A stretch of 64,000 bases of DNA from Betaproteobacteria bacterium (GTDB taxonomy: Bacteria > Pseudomonadota > Gammaproteobacteria > Burkholderiales > Usitatibacteraceae), in contig JADKJR010000005.1 in NCBI GenBank assembly GCA_016720925.1, forward strand, positions 368,671 through 432,670, given 5' to 3'. Below, one piece after another: positions 16,874 to 26,168 of this stretch (the stretch's first letter is position 1; each line of letters opens with the position of its first letter). Made by a program: the position numbers and the translations under genes. The notes under the pieces were generated by a model. That model saw nothing but the letters and a program-made list of their open reading frames with translations, was not told where the DNA came from and did not search any database.

Positions 16874-18049
16874 TCAAATGCGTTCGATGATGGTTCCGGT
16901 GCCGACGTTGGCGCCGCAGCACATGGTGATCAATGCCGTCGTCTTGTCCAGCCGTTCCAACTCATGAAGCGCGGTACAAATCAGGCGCGCGCCGGTGGAA
17001 CCGACCGGATGGCCCATCGCCATGGCGCCGCCATTGACGTTCACCTTGCTCATGTCGGCGTCGTACACCTGGGCCCAGGAGAGCACCACGGCAGCAAATG
17101 CCTCGTTGATCTCAACCAGGTCGATGTCGCTCAGCTTCATGCCACTGCGCTTGAACAGGCGTGCGGTGGCGTCGATCGGACCATCGAGGCCATAGTGGGG
17201 GTCGGCACCGACGACGCAGTCGGTGATGATGCGGGCGCGCGGCTTCAGGCCGCGTTTCTTGGCCTCGGCGGCACTCATCCAGAGTACGGCTGCGGCACCG
17301 TCGGAAACCTGCGAACTGCTGCCTGCGGTGGTCACCCCCCCAGGAATCATGGGCTTCAGCGCCGCGAGGCCCTCCATGGTGGTATCGCGCAAGCCCTGGT
17401 CGCGTGTCACAAGGCGGGTAGCGCCGGTGGGCTTGCCATCCTCGCCTAGCACCGGTGCCTCGATGGGGACCACCTCACGGTCGAAGCGTCCCTCGGCCCA
17501 GGCCACCTTGGCCCGGCGCTGCGATTCACAGGCCAGGGCATCGGCCATCTCGCGTGTCAGGCCGCGGTTCTTGGCAATACGCTCGGCCATCTCGAATTGG
17601 GTCTGGGCGGTATCCCAGGGCCAGTCTTGCGGTATGAAGTAGCCGGGGCCATTGATGACGTTGGAACCCAGCGGTACGTGGCTCATCATCTCGACGCCGC
17701 AGGCGATGCCGACATCCAGCGATCCGGCGCCGACGAGGGCCGAGATCATATGGTTGCAGGCCTGGGCGGAGCCGCACTGGGCGTCGACGGTATAGCCGCC
17801 GGTGCTGTAGTTCTTGCCCATCGACAGCCAAGCCTGGCGCGTAATGTTGTTGGACTGCTCGCCGGCCTGCGTGACGCAACCGCCGGCAACCAGGTCGACG
17901 TCGGCATAGTCGATGCCGGTGCGGCGTACCAGTTCCTCGAAGGTTGCCGACAGCAGCTTGGTCACGTGCAGGCCGGAAAGTTCGCCGACGATGGGTTTGC
18001 CGCGGGCAATGGGCGTCCTGCACGCTTCTACGATGACTGCTTCTGCCAT
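16874..18049 (-). CDS. fadA5: FadA5-like steroid 3-ketoacyl-CoA thiolase
   Basis: A 391-residue thiolase, the same length as mycobacterial FadA5 and very similar along its length as I recall that sequence (GGCVTQAGEQSNNITRQAWL, QRRAKVAWAEGRFDRE, TTMEGLAALKPMI, VEINEAFAAVVLSWAQV, NVNGGAMAMGHPVGSTG). Nucleophile Cys92 lies in DAQCGSAQ, the His of GHPVG follows, and the second Cys is in MCCGANVGTG. Expected reaction: cleavage of a 3-ketoacyl-CoA steroid with release of acetyl-CoA. ATG 18047-18049 is preferred to an extension of 45 residues that reads into the next gene. It follows an ACAD pair and precedes the SDR that would make its substrate. Confidence 0.93.
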   Translation of the reverse strand: MAEAVIVEACRTPIARGKPIVGELSGLHVTKLLSATFEELVRRTGIDYADVDLVAGGCVTQAGEQSNNITRQAWLSMGKNYSTGGYTVDAQCGSAQACNHMISALVGAGSLDVGIACGVEMMSHVPLGSNVINGPGYFIPQDWPWDTAQTQFEMAERIAKNRGLTREMADALACESQRRAKVAWAEGRFDREVVPIEAPVLGEDGKPTGATRLVTRDQGLRDTTMEGLAALKPMIPGGVTTAGSSSQVSDGAAAVLWMSAAEAKKRGLKPRARIITDCVVGADPHYGLDGPIDATARLFKRSGMKLSDIDLVEINEAFAAVVLSWAQVYDADMSKVNVNGGAMAMGHPVGSTGARLICTALHELERLDKTTALITMCCGANVGTGTIIERI

Positions 18050-18086
18050 GTCTTGCTCCTGTTTATCATGAATGAATGGGGTGCGC

Positions 18087-19220
18087 TCAGAAGCCCAGCA
18101 GGCTTGCGTAACGATCCCGGTGGAAGGACGCGTCGCCGAGCAGTTGCTGCTGCACGCGGGCGCGCTTGAGATAGAGGCCGACATCGAGTTCGTCGGTCAT
18201 GCCTATGCCCCCATGCATCTGCACGGCCTCGTTGCTGACAAGTTCCAAGGTCTCGCTGACCTTGGCCTTGGCCAAACTGGCCAGAACGGGGAGCTGCGGG
18301 GAGTTATCGTCTATCGCCGCCAAGGCCGCCAACACCGTACTTCGGCTCATCTCAAGCGCCACGTGCATCTGCGCCGCGCGGTGCTGCAAGGCCTGGAAGG
18401 AACCTATCGGCACGTCGAACTGGATGCGTTCCTTGAGATAGGCCACCGTGGTGTCGAACAGCCAGCCGGCGGCACCCAGCATCTCTGCGCTGAGGCAGAC
18501 GCGAGCGCGGTCGAGCACTGCATCGAGCAGTTCCCCACCCTGCCCGACCTGCCCGAGCAGCGCGCCTGCTGGAACACGGACCTTTTCGAAACTGATTGCC
18601 GCCATGTTGCGGCTGTCGACGAGATTGCGTTTCAGTTTCGTTACCCCGGCCGCCCCGGCATCGACCAGGAACAGGCTCAGGCCCTCGGCAAATCCGGGAC
18701 TACCCCCGCTGCGCGCGACGACTACCAGTTGATCGGCAATGCCGCCGTCGACCACGAACGACTTGGTGCCGTCGAGGACGAAGCCGTCGCCACTCGCCAC
18801 TGCCCGCATCGCCACGCCGCGCGGGTCATGCCGCGACTTCTCGTCTAGGGCCAGCGCGAACAAGGTCTCGCCGGCGATGACCCCCGGCAGCTTCTGCGCT
18901 TTTTGCGCCTCGCTTCCGCCAAGCATCACGACGCTGCCGCCAAGCGCGACCGTCCCGAACAGCGGAGTGGCGGCGAGACAGCGGCCGGCCTGCTCGAATA
19001 CCGCGCCCAGTCCCTTGTAGCCGAAATCGAGGCCACCGTGGGCTTCGGGAAAAACGATCGCGCTCCAGCCCAGATCAACCATCCGGCGCCAGACTTCGGG
19101 CTCGTAGCCGAGATCATCCTTGCTGTCGCGCAGCCTGCGCAACGCGGCCGGGGGCGTGTACTGCGCGAAAAAATCGCGCGCCGTATCGGCCAGAAGTTGC
19201 TGTTCGGAATCAAATAACAT
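18087..19220 (-). CDS. Acyl-CoA dehydrogenase, short partner subunit
   Basis: 377 residues (MLFDSEQQLLADTARDFF). Contains the ACAD helical N-domain, a beta-domain with GFVLDGTKSFVVDGGIADQL, and the C-terminal LKERIQFDVPIGSFQALQHR and VQMHGGIGMTDEL. No YEGT-type motif near the C-terminus. Its 3' neighbour is fadA5 (37-bp gap) and its 5' neighbour is the 400-residue ACAD (17-bp gap), a second alpha/beta pair. ATG 19218-19220 chosen; the longer frame runs into the preceding gene. Confidence 0.87.
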   Translation of the reverse strand: MLFDSEQQLLADTARDFFAQYTPPAALRRLRDSKDDLGYEPEVWRRMVDLGWSAIVFPEAHGGLDFGYKGLGAVFEQAGRCLAATPLFGTVALGGSVVMLGGSEAQKAQKLPGVIAGETLFALALDEKSRHDPRGVAMRAVASGDGFVLDGTKSFVVDGGIADQLVVVARSGGSPGFAEGLSLFLVDAGAAGVTKLKRNLVDSRNMAAISFEKVRVPAGALLGQVGQGGELLDAVLDRARVCLSAEMLGAAGWLFDTTVAYLKERIQFDVPIGSFQALQHRAAQMHVALEMSRSTVLAALAAIDDNSPQLPVLASLAKAKVSETLELVSNEAVQMHGGIGMTDELDVGLYLKRARVQQQLLGDASFHRDRYASLLGF

Positions 19221-19237
19221 TGCCACGTTGATCTTCC

Positions 19238-20440
19238 CTATTCCGGCAAGCCGAGGACGCGCTTGGCGATGATGTTGAGCTGGATCTCCGAACTGCCGCC
19301 GGCGATGGACAGCGACTTGGCATTCAGCCATTGCCGGGTGACCTCGAGTTCCTCAGGGCTGAAGCCGTCACTCTCCCATCCCAGGCCCTGCAGGCCAAGT
19401 GCTGCCACCATGGTCTCAGCGCTGCGCTTCTCGGTCTCGGCCATCTGGTATTTCATGGTCGCCACTACCTTGAACACATCTTGGTGCGCTTTCGCCATTT
19501 CGACGATGCGCTGCTGTGTGAGACGTTGCGCCTGCGCCTCCATTTCCAGACCCGCCACCTTGTCGCGCAGGACGGCATTGCCAATGCGGCCCGTCGAGTC
19601 GGCACAGACGCGTCGCACCACGCCCACGAGGTCGGGACCGGGCATATTGAGTTCGGCAAATTTGGACATTGCAGTGCGCTCATGCTGCAACAGGCGCTTG
19701 GCCACGCCCCAGCCGCCGTGGAGGGGCCCGACCAGGTTTTTCGCCGCTACCCTGACATTGTCGAAGAACACCTGGCAGAAGTGCGACTTGCCGCTAAGCA
19801 GGTCGATCGGCCTCACGTCTATGCCCGGAGACTTCATGTCTATCAGCAGCATGCTGATGCCTTGCTGCTTAGGTACTTGGTTGTCGGTACGCACCAGGGC
19901 GTACATGTAGTCGGCATGATGGGCGTGCGAGGTCCAAATCTTCGAGCCGTTCACGACGAAATCGGTGCCGTCCTGCACCGCACTCGTCTTCAGCGAAGCC
20001 AGATCAGAGCCTGCATTGGGCTCGCTGAAACCCTGACACCAGCCGATCATGCCGCGCGCCGTGGCCGGCAGGAAAGCCTGCTTCTGCTCGTCGCTGCCGA
20101 ACTCGATCAGTACTGGTCCAATCATCCAAATGCCGAGGTTGATCTGCGGCGGCCGGCAGCGCAACCGCGACATCTCGGTCTCCAGCACTCGTACATGTGC
20201 CGCATCAAGGCCGCCGCCGCCGTAGGCTACCGGCCAGCCCGGCGCAAACCAGCCCTTCTCGCGCATGCGCTCATACCAGAGCCTCTGATCCTCGCTCTGG
20301 AACTCGACGTGGCTGCCCGACATCACCAGTTCGCCCTCGCCGGGCGGCGTGCGCATCGAGAATGGGCAATTGGCTTCAAGCCAGGCGCTCACCTCGGTAC
20401 GAAAGGTCTGTAGTTCGTCCAAACTCTGCTCCTTGGTCAA
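19238..20440 (-). CDS. Acyl-CoA dehydrogenase, FAD subunit
   Basis: A 400-residue ACAD. FAD contacts GFSEPNAGSDLASLKTSA at about 137-154 and NGSKIWTSHAHHADYMY. The helix-G motif LLQHERTAMSKFAELN has the Glu expected for catalysis in the FadE29/IVD-like subgroup. The C-terminal loop reads IAGGSSEIQLNIIAKRVLG, so the usual YEGT Glu is Gly. Pairs with the 18087 protein. Probable role: dehydrogenation of a steroid side-chain CoA, feeding EtfAB. Confidence 0.9.
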   Translation of the reverse strand: MTKEQSLDELQTFRTEVSAWLEANCPFSMRTPPGEGELVMSGSHVEFQSEDQRLWYERMREKGWFAPGWPVAYGGGGLDAAHVRVLETEMSRLRCRPPQINLGIWMIGPVLIEFGSDEQKQAFLPATARGMIGWCQGFSEPNAGSDLASLKTSAVQDGTDFVVNGSKIWTSHAHHADYMYALVRTDNQVPKQQGISMLLIDMKSPGIDVRPIDLLSGKSHFCQVFFDNVRVAAKNLVGPLHGGWGVAKRLLQHERTAMSKFAELNMPGPDLVGVVRRVCADSTGRIGNAVLRDKVAGLEMEAQAQRLTQQRIVEMAKAHQDVFKVVATMKYQMAETEKRSAETMVAALGLQGLGWESDGFSPEELEVTRQWLNAKSLSIAGGSSEIQLNIIAKRVLGLPE

Positions 20441-20464
20441 GCCGGTGAGGCGCCGGCAGCATTC

Positions 20465-21541
20465 TCAGGCGGCGATCCGAAATTCATAACTGCCCTCGGC
20501 TGTCAAACGGCGCGAGATGCGACCCTGCTCGAGCAGGTAGGCCAGATGGGCCAGGGTCTCGCTGACCGCCAGGATGTCGTCGAGCGCGCTGCGCCGGTCG
20601 GTGAATAGTCGCTGCGACAGTCCGTAGATGCTGTCGGGCAACTCCCTGCATAGTTCCAGCACGCGATCGAGCACGCCGAGATGGTGCTGCTTCAACTCCA
20701 GCGCTCTTCTGCCGAGCCCGTAGAAAGGCAGTTCGTGAGCCGGCAATACCAGCGTATCGTCCGGCAACTTGCCGATGCGTTCCAGAGAGATGAACCAGTC
20801 CTTGAGCGGATTGGCCGCAGGTTCGAAGGGCAGCACGCCGACGTTGGGACTGATGCGGGCCAGCAACTGATCCCCGCTGAGCAGGACTCCCAGTTCGGCG
20901 CAGTGCAGTGCGCAGTGCTCGGGCGAGTGGCCTTCGCCACCGCGCACCCGCCATTCCCGCCCGTCCACGACAAGGCTGTCGCCGTCCCGCAAGCGCTGGT
21001 AGGCGCGGGCCAGCGGCGATTCGGAATGGAACTTCTGCATCGCCTGCGCCAACTTCGCCAGCCTTTCCTGGCTCATTCCGACGCGGTAGAAGTATTCCTT
21101 GTACTCCCAGGAGTCTAGCGAGGATTTCTCGCCGAACAGACGCATGGCAAAGTATTCGGCGCGGCTCATGTAGAGCGGTACGCGCAGCTTTTCCGTCAAC
21201 CAACCGGCGAGCCCGCAGTGATCGCCGTGGTGATGTGTGCTGATGATGCCCGTGACCGGACCGTCGAGAGCGGGCAGTATGCGGTCCCAGAGCGCACGCG
21301 TCTCCCTGGTGTCGAAGCCGGTGTCGATCATGCGCCAGCCCGCCCCGTCGCGCACCAGGTAGAGGTTGATGTGATCCAGCGCCATCGGCAACGGCATGCG
21401 CAGCCACTTGATGCTGCCGGGCACCACATCGACCAGGCTGCCGTCGCAGGCAGGCGCCTGGAAAGGAAAAGAGAGCGGCTGCAGGCCGTCGGCTTCGCCG
21501 CTCGCCGCAACTCTCGCCTGCAACGCCCGCTGCTTGCCCAT
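20465..21541 (-). CDS. MBL-fold metallo-hydrolase
   Basis: 358 residues. The metal site is STHHHGDHCG (HxHxDH) at about 108-117, then EGHSPEHCALH and LSGDQLLARISPN, with a late His in LPAHELPF. This subgroup resembles LACTB2/thioesterase-like MBL hydrolases, which could hydrolyse a CoA thioester or lactone. ATG 21539-21541 sits 7 bp from the neighbouring ACAD stop. A paralogue with lower GC is at 62048-63123. Placement between two ACAD pairs suggests a side-chain CoA function. Confidence 0.9.
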   Translation of the reverse strand: MGKQRALQARVAASGEADGLQPLSFPFQAPACDGSLVDVVPGSIKWLRMPLPMALDHINLYLVRDGAGWRMIDTGFDTRETRALWDRILPALDGPVTGIISTHHHGDHCGLAGWLTEKLRVPLYMSRAEYFAMRLFGEKSSLDSWEYKEYFYRVGMSQERLAKLAQAMQKFHSESPLARAYQRLRDGDSLVVDGREWRVRGGEGHSPEHCALHCAELGVLLSGDQLLARISPNVGVLPFEPAANPLKDWFISLERIGKLPDDTLVLPAHELPFYGLGRRALELKQHHLGVLDRVLELCRELPDSIYGLSQRLFTDRRSALDDILAVSETLAHLAYLLEQGRISRRLTAEGSYEFRIAA

Positions 21542-21548
21542 CCCCGCC

Positions 21549-22727
21549 CTAGCGTCCGGCCCGCGGCATGCCAAGCCCGAATTGGGCGGCCATGTCGCGC
21601 AGCAGTTCGTTGACCCCGCCACCAAAAGTATTGATCAGCGCCGCGCGGTACTCTTCTTCAAGTTTGCCCGCCAGCACGGCGGAAGCGCTACCATGGCGAT
21701 ATAGCCCGCCCACGCCGGCCACTTCCATAAGCTTGCGCAGTACGGAGATGGGTGTTTCGGTGCCGAAGACTTTCGCTGCTGAAGCCAGGCCCACATCCAT
21801 CCTGCCTATGGTGAGGTCGGCAGCCATGCGGTAATTGAGCAGGCGCATGGCCTCCAACTGGCGATAGCAGTCAGCCAGGGCGCTGGCCACCCAGGGCTTG
21901 TCGATGGGCCGCATGCACGACTCGTCGGCGCTGCGCGCCCAGTTGAGGGTTTCCATGAAGCAGCCGCGTGCCAGCACGCCGATGGCGCCCAGGCCGATGC
22001 GCTCATGGTTCAACTGCGACGTGATCAGCTTCCAGCCGCCGTTCAGTTGCCCCACCAGCATGTCGGCCGGCACGCGCACGTTGTCGTAGTACGACGCAAA
22101 AGTCTGGTGTCCGACTGTGTAGATCGGCGTCCAGGAGACACCCGCCGACCCGGTATCGACGATGAGGATGGATACGCCCTTGTGCCGTGCCAGCTTGGGA
22201 TCGGTGCGGCAGGCCAGCCAGACGTAGTCGGCAGCGTCGATGTCCGAAGTGAATACTTTCTGGCCATTGACCTGAAAGGCGTCGCCATCCAGTGCCGCAG
22301 CAGTCTTCAAGGTGGCGAGATCGGTGCCGGCCGACGGTTCCGTATAGCCGATAGCAAAATGGATTTCGCCGGCGGCCATGCCGGGAAGAAACTTCTTCTT
22401 GTGCGCTTCGGAGCCATGTGTCATCAGCGCCGGTCCCACGGTGTTGATGGTCACGAAGGGCAGTATGGCACCTGCGAGAAAGGCTTCCTCGAAGAAGATC
22501 AACTGCTCCAGGGGCGTGTAACCCTTGCCTCCATATTCCTTGGGCCAGCCCACGGTCAGCCAGCCGTCCGCGCCCATGCGGCGGATCAGCCCCTTGTAGG
22601 CAGCCAGCCTGTCCTTGTTGCCAAAGTCATGCCTCAGCGCCAGGTATTCGGAAGTGACGATGCTGATGAAATAGGCCCTGATTTCCTGCTTCAGCGCGCG
22701 TTGTTCAGGTGTCAGATCAACATGCAT
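21549..22727 (-). CDS. Acyl-CoA dehydrogenase, FadE28/29-type FAD subunit
   Basis: 392 residues. FAD-binding GYTEPSAGTDLATLKTAA at about 124-141 and NGQKVFTSDIDAADYVW. The helix-G Glu is in SQLNHERIGLGAIG. The C-terminus is INTFGGGVNELLRDMAA with no YEGT, as in the igr-operon dehydrogenases. ATG 22725-22727 lies 1 bp from the partner's stop at 22729; the eight-codon longer start is inside that gene. Context (Ltp2/ChsH1/ChsH2 nearby) suggests it makes the 17(20)-ene of the three-carbon CoA side chain. Confidence 0.88.
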   Translation of the reverse strand: MHVDLTPEQRALKQEIRAYFISIVTSEYLALRHDFGNKDRLAAYKGLIRRMGADGWLTVGWPKEYGGKGYTPLEQLIFFEEAFLAGAILPFVTINTVGPALMTHGSEAHKKKFLPGMAAGEIHFAIGYTEPSAGTDLATLKTAAALDGDAFQVNGQKVFTSDIDAADYVWLACRTDPKLARHKGVSILIVDTGSAGVSWTPIYTVGHQTFASYYDNVRVPADMLVGQLNGGWKLITSQLNHERIGLGAIGVLARGCFMETLNWARSADESCMRPIDKPWVASALADCYRQLEAMRLLNYRMAADLTIGRMDVGLASAAKVFGTETPISVLRKLMEVAGVGGLYRHGSASAVLAGKLEEEYRAALINTFGGGVNELLRDMAAQFGLGMPRAGR

Positions 22728-22728
22728 G

Positions 22729-23832
22729 TCAGAGCTCCACTTCCGCAGCATTCAGCCAGAGACCCAGCGCGTCCAGGTTGGAGGACACGCCGCCGCAGGT
22801 GATTTCGATCGCCCGGCTCCACAGCGTATAGCGATGGATGGGGTAACTGGTGTCGGCGCCCATGCCGCCGTGCATATGTTGCGCTGCATGGGAGACGCGA
22901 TGCCCGGTATCGCAGGCCCAGGCCCTTACCGAGGCCGCAGCGCCTGCCGACTCGAGGCCGGCATCGAGCCGCCAGGCCAGTTGCCAGAGCGACGAACGCA
23001 GGGCCTCGACGTCGATCAGGCAGTCGGCCGCCTTCTGCGAAATGGCCTGAAAGGTGGCGATGGGATGATCGAACTGGATACGTTCGCTGGTATAGGCGAC
23101 CGCCCGTTTCAAGGCTTCCCCCGCAACACCGAGCTGAAGCGCACCGAGGCAGGCAGCGGCGCGCGGCGCTAGCCATTCCAGCGCGTCGTCGGCGAGCACC
23201 GCCTCGGCGGGCAATGATAATTCGTCGAACTCCAGATCGGCCGCGGGTTCGTGGTGGGTCATCACGCCGCCGATTTTCTTTATGCCCTGCAGCGCCAAGT
23301 CGACGACGAACACGCGAACACCATCCGCTGTCTTCGCGGGCAATAGCGCCACGCTTGATTCAAGCGCCAGGGGTACCGCCGGGCAGCGGCCAAGTAAAGA
23401 CCACTTCCCTCCGGCCTTCTCAGCATGCAAGGAAAGGCCCCGACTGGACAAGAGCCCTTCCAAGCTAAGAGTACCCAGCTTCTCTCCTGAAACAAGTTCT
23501 TGCAGCAAGCGCCCTTTGGCAGTATCGCTGCTGAAGCGGGCAAGCGTCGCTGCCGCCAATTGGCTGTTCCAAAGCGGTGCCGGGGCCAGATAGCGGCCTT
23601 GGCATTCGAGCACGGCAATTACCTCGATCATCCCCAGACCGCTCCCGCCGTGCTCCTCCGGAAGCATCAGGCCGAGCAGACCCGTCTCGGCGAGCTTGCT
23701 CCAAAGGGTCCGATCATATGGCTCGGTTCCTGACCAGAAGCGAAGAATCTGGTCGTCGGCGCAGTGATCCACAAACAAGGCTGCCGCTAGATCAACAATT
23801 GCCCGCTGGTCCTCGTTCATAAGAAAATTCAT
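22729..23832 (-). CDS. Acyl-CoA dehydrogenase, FadE28/29-type partner subunit
   Basis: 367 residues (MNFLMNEDQRAIVDLAAALF). Short ACAD with GLLGLMLPEEHGGSGLGM, YTSERIQFDHPIATFQAIS and QHMHGGMGADTSYPIHRY, but without an active-site Glu motif that I can see. Together with the following gene it forms the expected alpha2beta2 enzyme. It is the first gene of the 14490-23832 minus-strand run and is transcribed away from the HTH gene at 23965. Confidence 0.87.
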   Translation of the reverse strand: MNFLMNEDQRAIVDLAAALFVDHCADDQILRFWSGTEPYDRTLWSKLAETGLLGLMLPEEHGGSGLGMIEVIAVLECQGRYLAPAPLWNSQLAAATLARFSSDTAKGRLLQELVSGEKLGTLSLEGLLSSRGLSLHAEKAGGKWSLLGRCPAVPLALESSVALLPAKTADGVRVFVVDLALQGIKKIGGVMTHHEPAADLEFDELSLPAEAVLADDALEWLAPRAAACLGALQLGVAGEALKRAVAYTSERIQFDHPIATFQAISQKAADCLIDVEALRSSLWQLAWRLDAGLESAGAAASVRAWACDTGHRVSHAAQHMHGGMGADTSYPIHRYTLWSRAIEITCGGVSSNLDALGLWLNAAEVEL

Positions 23833-23964
23833 CGTCGCGTCTTTTCAATGGTTGCTTCAATGTTCTTGTGGCAAGAGAGCCGTAGGCTGATCATAGGTCC
23901 TGCCAACTTGGGCTTGCAGCGGAAAATGCTCATAATGGGTAGTTCGCATTGTTCCGGATCTCAG

Positions 23965-24522
23965 ATGCCATCCAAGTCGATCAACCCCATCGCACCATCC
24001 CTCAGCATCAGCGATTTCATCAGCGAGACGACCGACAAGCGCCTACTGCTCGGAACATTAATCAACCGCTTCACGACGGGCTATTTGCGCCGCGCCTACC
24101 AGGTATTCGATGGTGACCTGGCGATGGCGCTGGTCTTCGGTGAAATCGCGCAATACAACATCTCGCGCGCCTTGCGCACGCTGATAGCCGAAAGCAAGAA
24201 AAAACCTCAGAACTGGAAGCAACTGGTCAAGGCCTTCGAACTTGAGAAAGTTGCCCCCTGCAACGCGCTTTCGATCAGCGAAGCCACCGGTATCCCGCGC
24301 GAAACCGTCAGGCGTAAGGTGAGAGAACTGGAGGCGCGCAACTGGCTGGTGCGGGAAGGCACGAACCGCCTCAGCGTGTCTCCTGACGTGTCCGGCCAAC
24401 TGGAATCCTTCTCTCTGGAGATCTTGCAGGAGTTCATTGCCACGATGCACCTCGTCAGCAATCTTCCAGAACCGATGGCACGGCAGTTTGCCTCGCTCAA
24501 GAACAGTCACGGCCGAGCCTGA
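23965..24522 (+). CDS. Winged-helix transcriptional regulator
   Basis: About 185 residues from ATG 23965 (MPSKSINPIAPS). Alternative ATGs at 23926 and 23935 are in frame, so the start is uncertain. The HTH is around SISEATGIPRETVRRKVREL followed by EARNWLVREG, a winged-helix layout. An upstream helical part (LINRFTTGYLRRAYQVFDGD) resembles a domain for dimer or effector binding. It is divergent from the ACAD operon (132-bp gap) and convergent with ltp2 (9 bp). Divergent placement makes control of the side-chain operon likely. Family not recognised precisely. Confidence 0.78.
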   Translation: MPSKSINPIAPSLSISDFISETTDKRLLLGTLINRFTTGYLRRAYQVFDGDLAMALVFGEIAQYNISRALRTLIAESKKKPQNWKQLVKAFELEKVAPCNALSISEATGIPRETVRRKVRELEARNWLVREGTNRLSVSPDVSGQLESFSLEILQEFIATMHLVSNLPEPMARQFASLKNSHGRA

Positions 24523-24531
24523 TAGTTCCAC

Positions 24532-25707
24532 CTAAACCATCCGGCCCAGAATCGCTCCACCTGTCGGCACGCCCACACCTGAGGTGACCAAAGCGTTATT
24601 GATGGCCTTCTTCGGCTGGTTGACGGACGTGCCGCGCACCAGGCGCACCGCCTCCATGATGCCGTTGACACCATGAATGTAGGCCTCGGACAACTGGCCT
24701 CCATGAGTGTTGGTAGGCAGGCGACCGCCCGGCCGAAGATTGCCGGCCTTTACGAAGGCCTCAGCTTCACCATACTCGCAGAAACCCCATGATTCGAGTT
24801 GCCAGAGCACGATGGAGGAGAATGCATCGTAAATCACCGCGGCATCAATATCGTCCGGCCGCAGCCCGCACTGCGCATAGACTTCCCTGGCGGCGATGTC
24901 CATTTCGGGGATGCGAGCAATCTCCGGCCTGTAGAAGGACGTCATCTCCTCCTGATCCTTCGCCAGGCAGGATGCAACACCGCGGATCAGTACGCCTGGC
25001 TGCTTGAGATCGCGTGCCCGCGCCGGTGTCGTCACCACCACGGCGCAACCGCCGTCACTTTCCTGACAGCAGTCAAAAAGCTTCAGGGGATCACAGATCT
25101 TCTTCGCCGAATCGTACTCGGCACGGTCGAAGGAACGCTGATAAAAGAATGCCGCCGGGTTGTTTACCGCATACTGCCGCGTTGCGTGAGCCACCTCGAA
25201 CAGGGCGTCCTGGGTGCAGCCTGTGATGTGCATGTAACGCTTGGTGAACATCGCCACCCAGGAAGCAGGAGTCAGCAGGCCGAAGGGCATGTACCAGCCG
25301 TAATGTATGGCGCTGCCGGTGATTAGGTTGCCTGACACGCCGTCGGAGTAACGCTGACCGGAACGCCCGTTGAGGGCGCGGTAGCAAACCACCACCTCGG
25401 CGACACCGGTGGCCACCGCCATCGCGGCCTGCATCAGAGTGCCGGTAGCCGCACCACCGCCATAGGGGACACGCGAATAGAACTTGAGATTCTCGCAACC
25501 GATGGCGCGAGCGACATCGACTTCCTCGTTCTGGTCAATCGTGAACGTCACCATGCCGTCGACATCGGATGGCTTGAGACCGCAGTCGTCAAGCGCCTTT
25601 TTCACGGCCTCGGCGGCCAGGGCCAATTCCGAGCGCCCGGAGTCCTTGGAAAACTCTGTGGCGCCTATGCCGACGATCGCGGCCTTGTCTGAAATCTTCG
25701 CAACCAT
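24532..25707 (-). CDS. ltp2: Ltp2-like steroid side-chain aldolase (thiolase fold)
   Basis: 391 residues, matching M. tuberculosis Ltp2 as I recall it throughout: AAIVGIGATEFSKDSGRSEL, YGGGAATGTLMQAAMAVATG, FDCCQESDGGCAVVVT, TNTHGGQLSEAYIHG. Ltp2-type proteins are thiolase-like but work as retro-aldolases: they cut 17-hydroxy-3-oxo-pregnene-carboxyl-CoA into a 17-ketosteroid and propionyl-CoA, bound to the DUF35 domain of ChsH2. The next genes upstream are chsH1 (3-bp gap) and chsH2, the exact partners. The position of this trio is the strongest pathway marker in the window. Confidence 0.93.
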   Translation of the reverse strand: MVAKISDKAAIVGIGATEFSKDSGRSELALAAEAVKKALDDCGLKPSDVDGMVTFTIDQNEEVDVARAIGCENLKFYSRVPYGGGAATGTLMQAAMAVATGVAEVVVCYRALNGRSGQRYSDGVSGNLITGSAIHYGWYMPFGLLTPASWVAMFTKRYMHITGCTQDALFEVAHATRQYAVNNPAAFFYQRSFDRAEYDSAKKICDPLKLFDCCQESDGGCAVVVTTPARARDLKQPGVLIRGVASCLAKDQEEMTSFYRPEIARIPEMDIAAREVYAQCGLRPDDIDAAVIYDAFSSIVLWQLESWGFCEYGEAEAFVKAGNLRPGGRLPTNTHGGQLSEAYIHGVNGIMEAVRLVRGTSVNQPKKAINNALVTSGVGVPTGGAILGRMV

Positions 25708-25710
25708 CGC

Positions 25711-26139
25711 TCAAGCCTCCTTGGGCAGGGCAACGCGCACACTGCCTGACATATGCGTGCCCCAGACATTGTTGTCGCCGCTGACGGCAATATCCACCGT
25801 GCCGGCGGCATCATCTTTTGACTTCACCTCGCCGCAGATGGTCATTACGAAGCCGGGCAGGTTGGGCGCGCCAAGCTTGACGTCGATGGCCTTCAGAGTG
25901 CACTCGGGGCCGGCCCAGTCGGTCACGTAACGCCCCATCAGTCCGTTGCTGGTCAGGATGTTCATGAAGACATCGGGCAAACCAACCGCCTGCGCAGCTT
26001 TCTTGTCGTGATGCACTGGCGTGAAATCGCGCGACACGATGGCGCCGCCTATGATCAGGCCTGCAGTGAGGGAAATCGCCAGCGGCGGCAATTTCTCGCC
26101 GACGGCGACGCTGGCGAAGCGGCGTGTAGTTTTGTTCAT
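25711..26139 (-). CDS. chsH1: ChsH1-like MaoC hydratase subunit
   Basis: 142 residues, a single hot-dog domain. VSRDFTPVHHDKKAAQ places Asp38 and His43, the same Asp-x4-His spacing as the catalytic pair of mycobacterial ChsH1 (Asp29/His34). FMNILTSNGLMGRYVTDWAG is also near-identical to ChsH1. With ChsH2 it hydrates the C-17(20) enoyl-CoA to the 17-hydroxy ester that Ltp2 cleaves. Three bp to ltp2, 29 bp to chsH2. Confidence 0.92.
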   Translation of the reverse strand: MNKTTRRFASVAVGEKLPPLAISLTAGLIIGGAIVSRDFTPVHHDKKAAQAVGLPDVFMNILTSNGLMGRYVTDWAGPECTLKAIDVKLGAPNLPGFVMTICGEVKSKDDAAGTVDIAVSGDNNVWGTHMSGSVRVALPKEA

Positions 26140-26168
26140 GGTCTCGTCTCGCTATGCTGTTAATGGGC

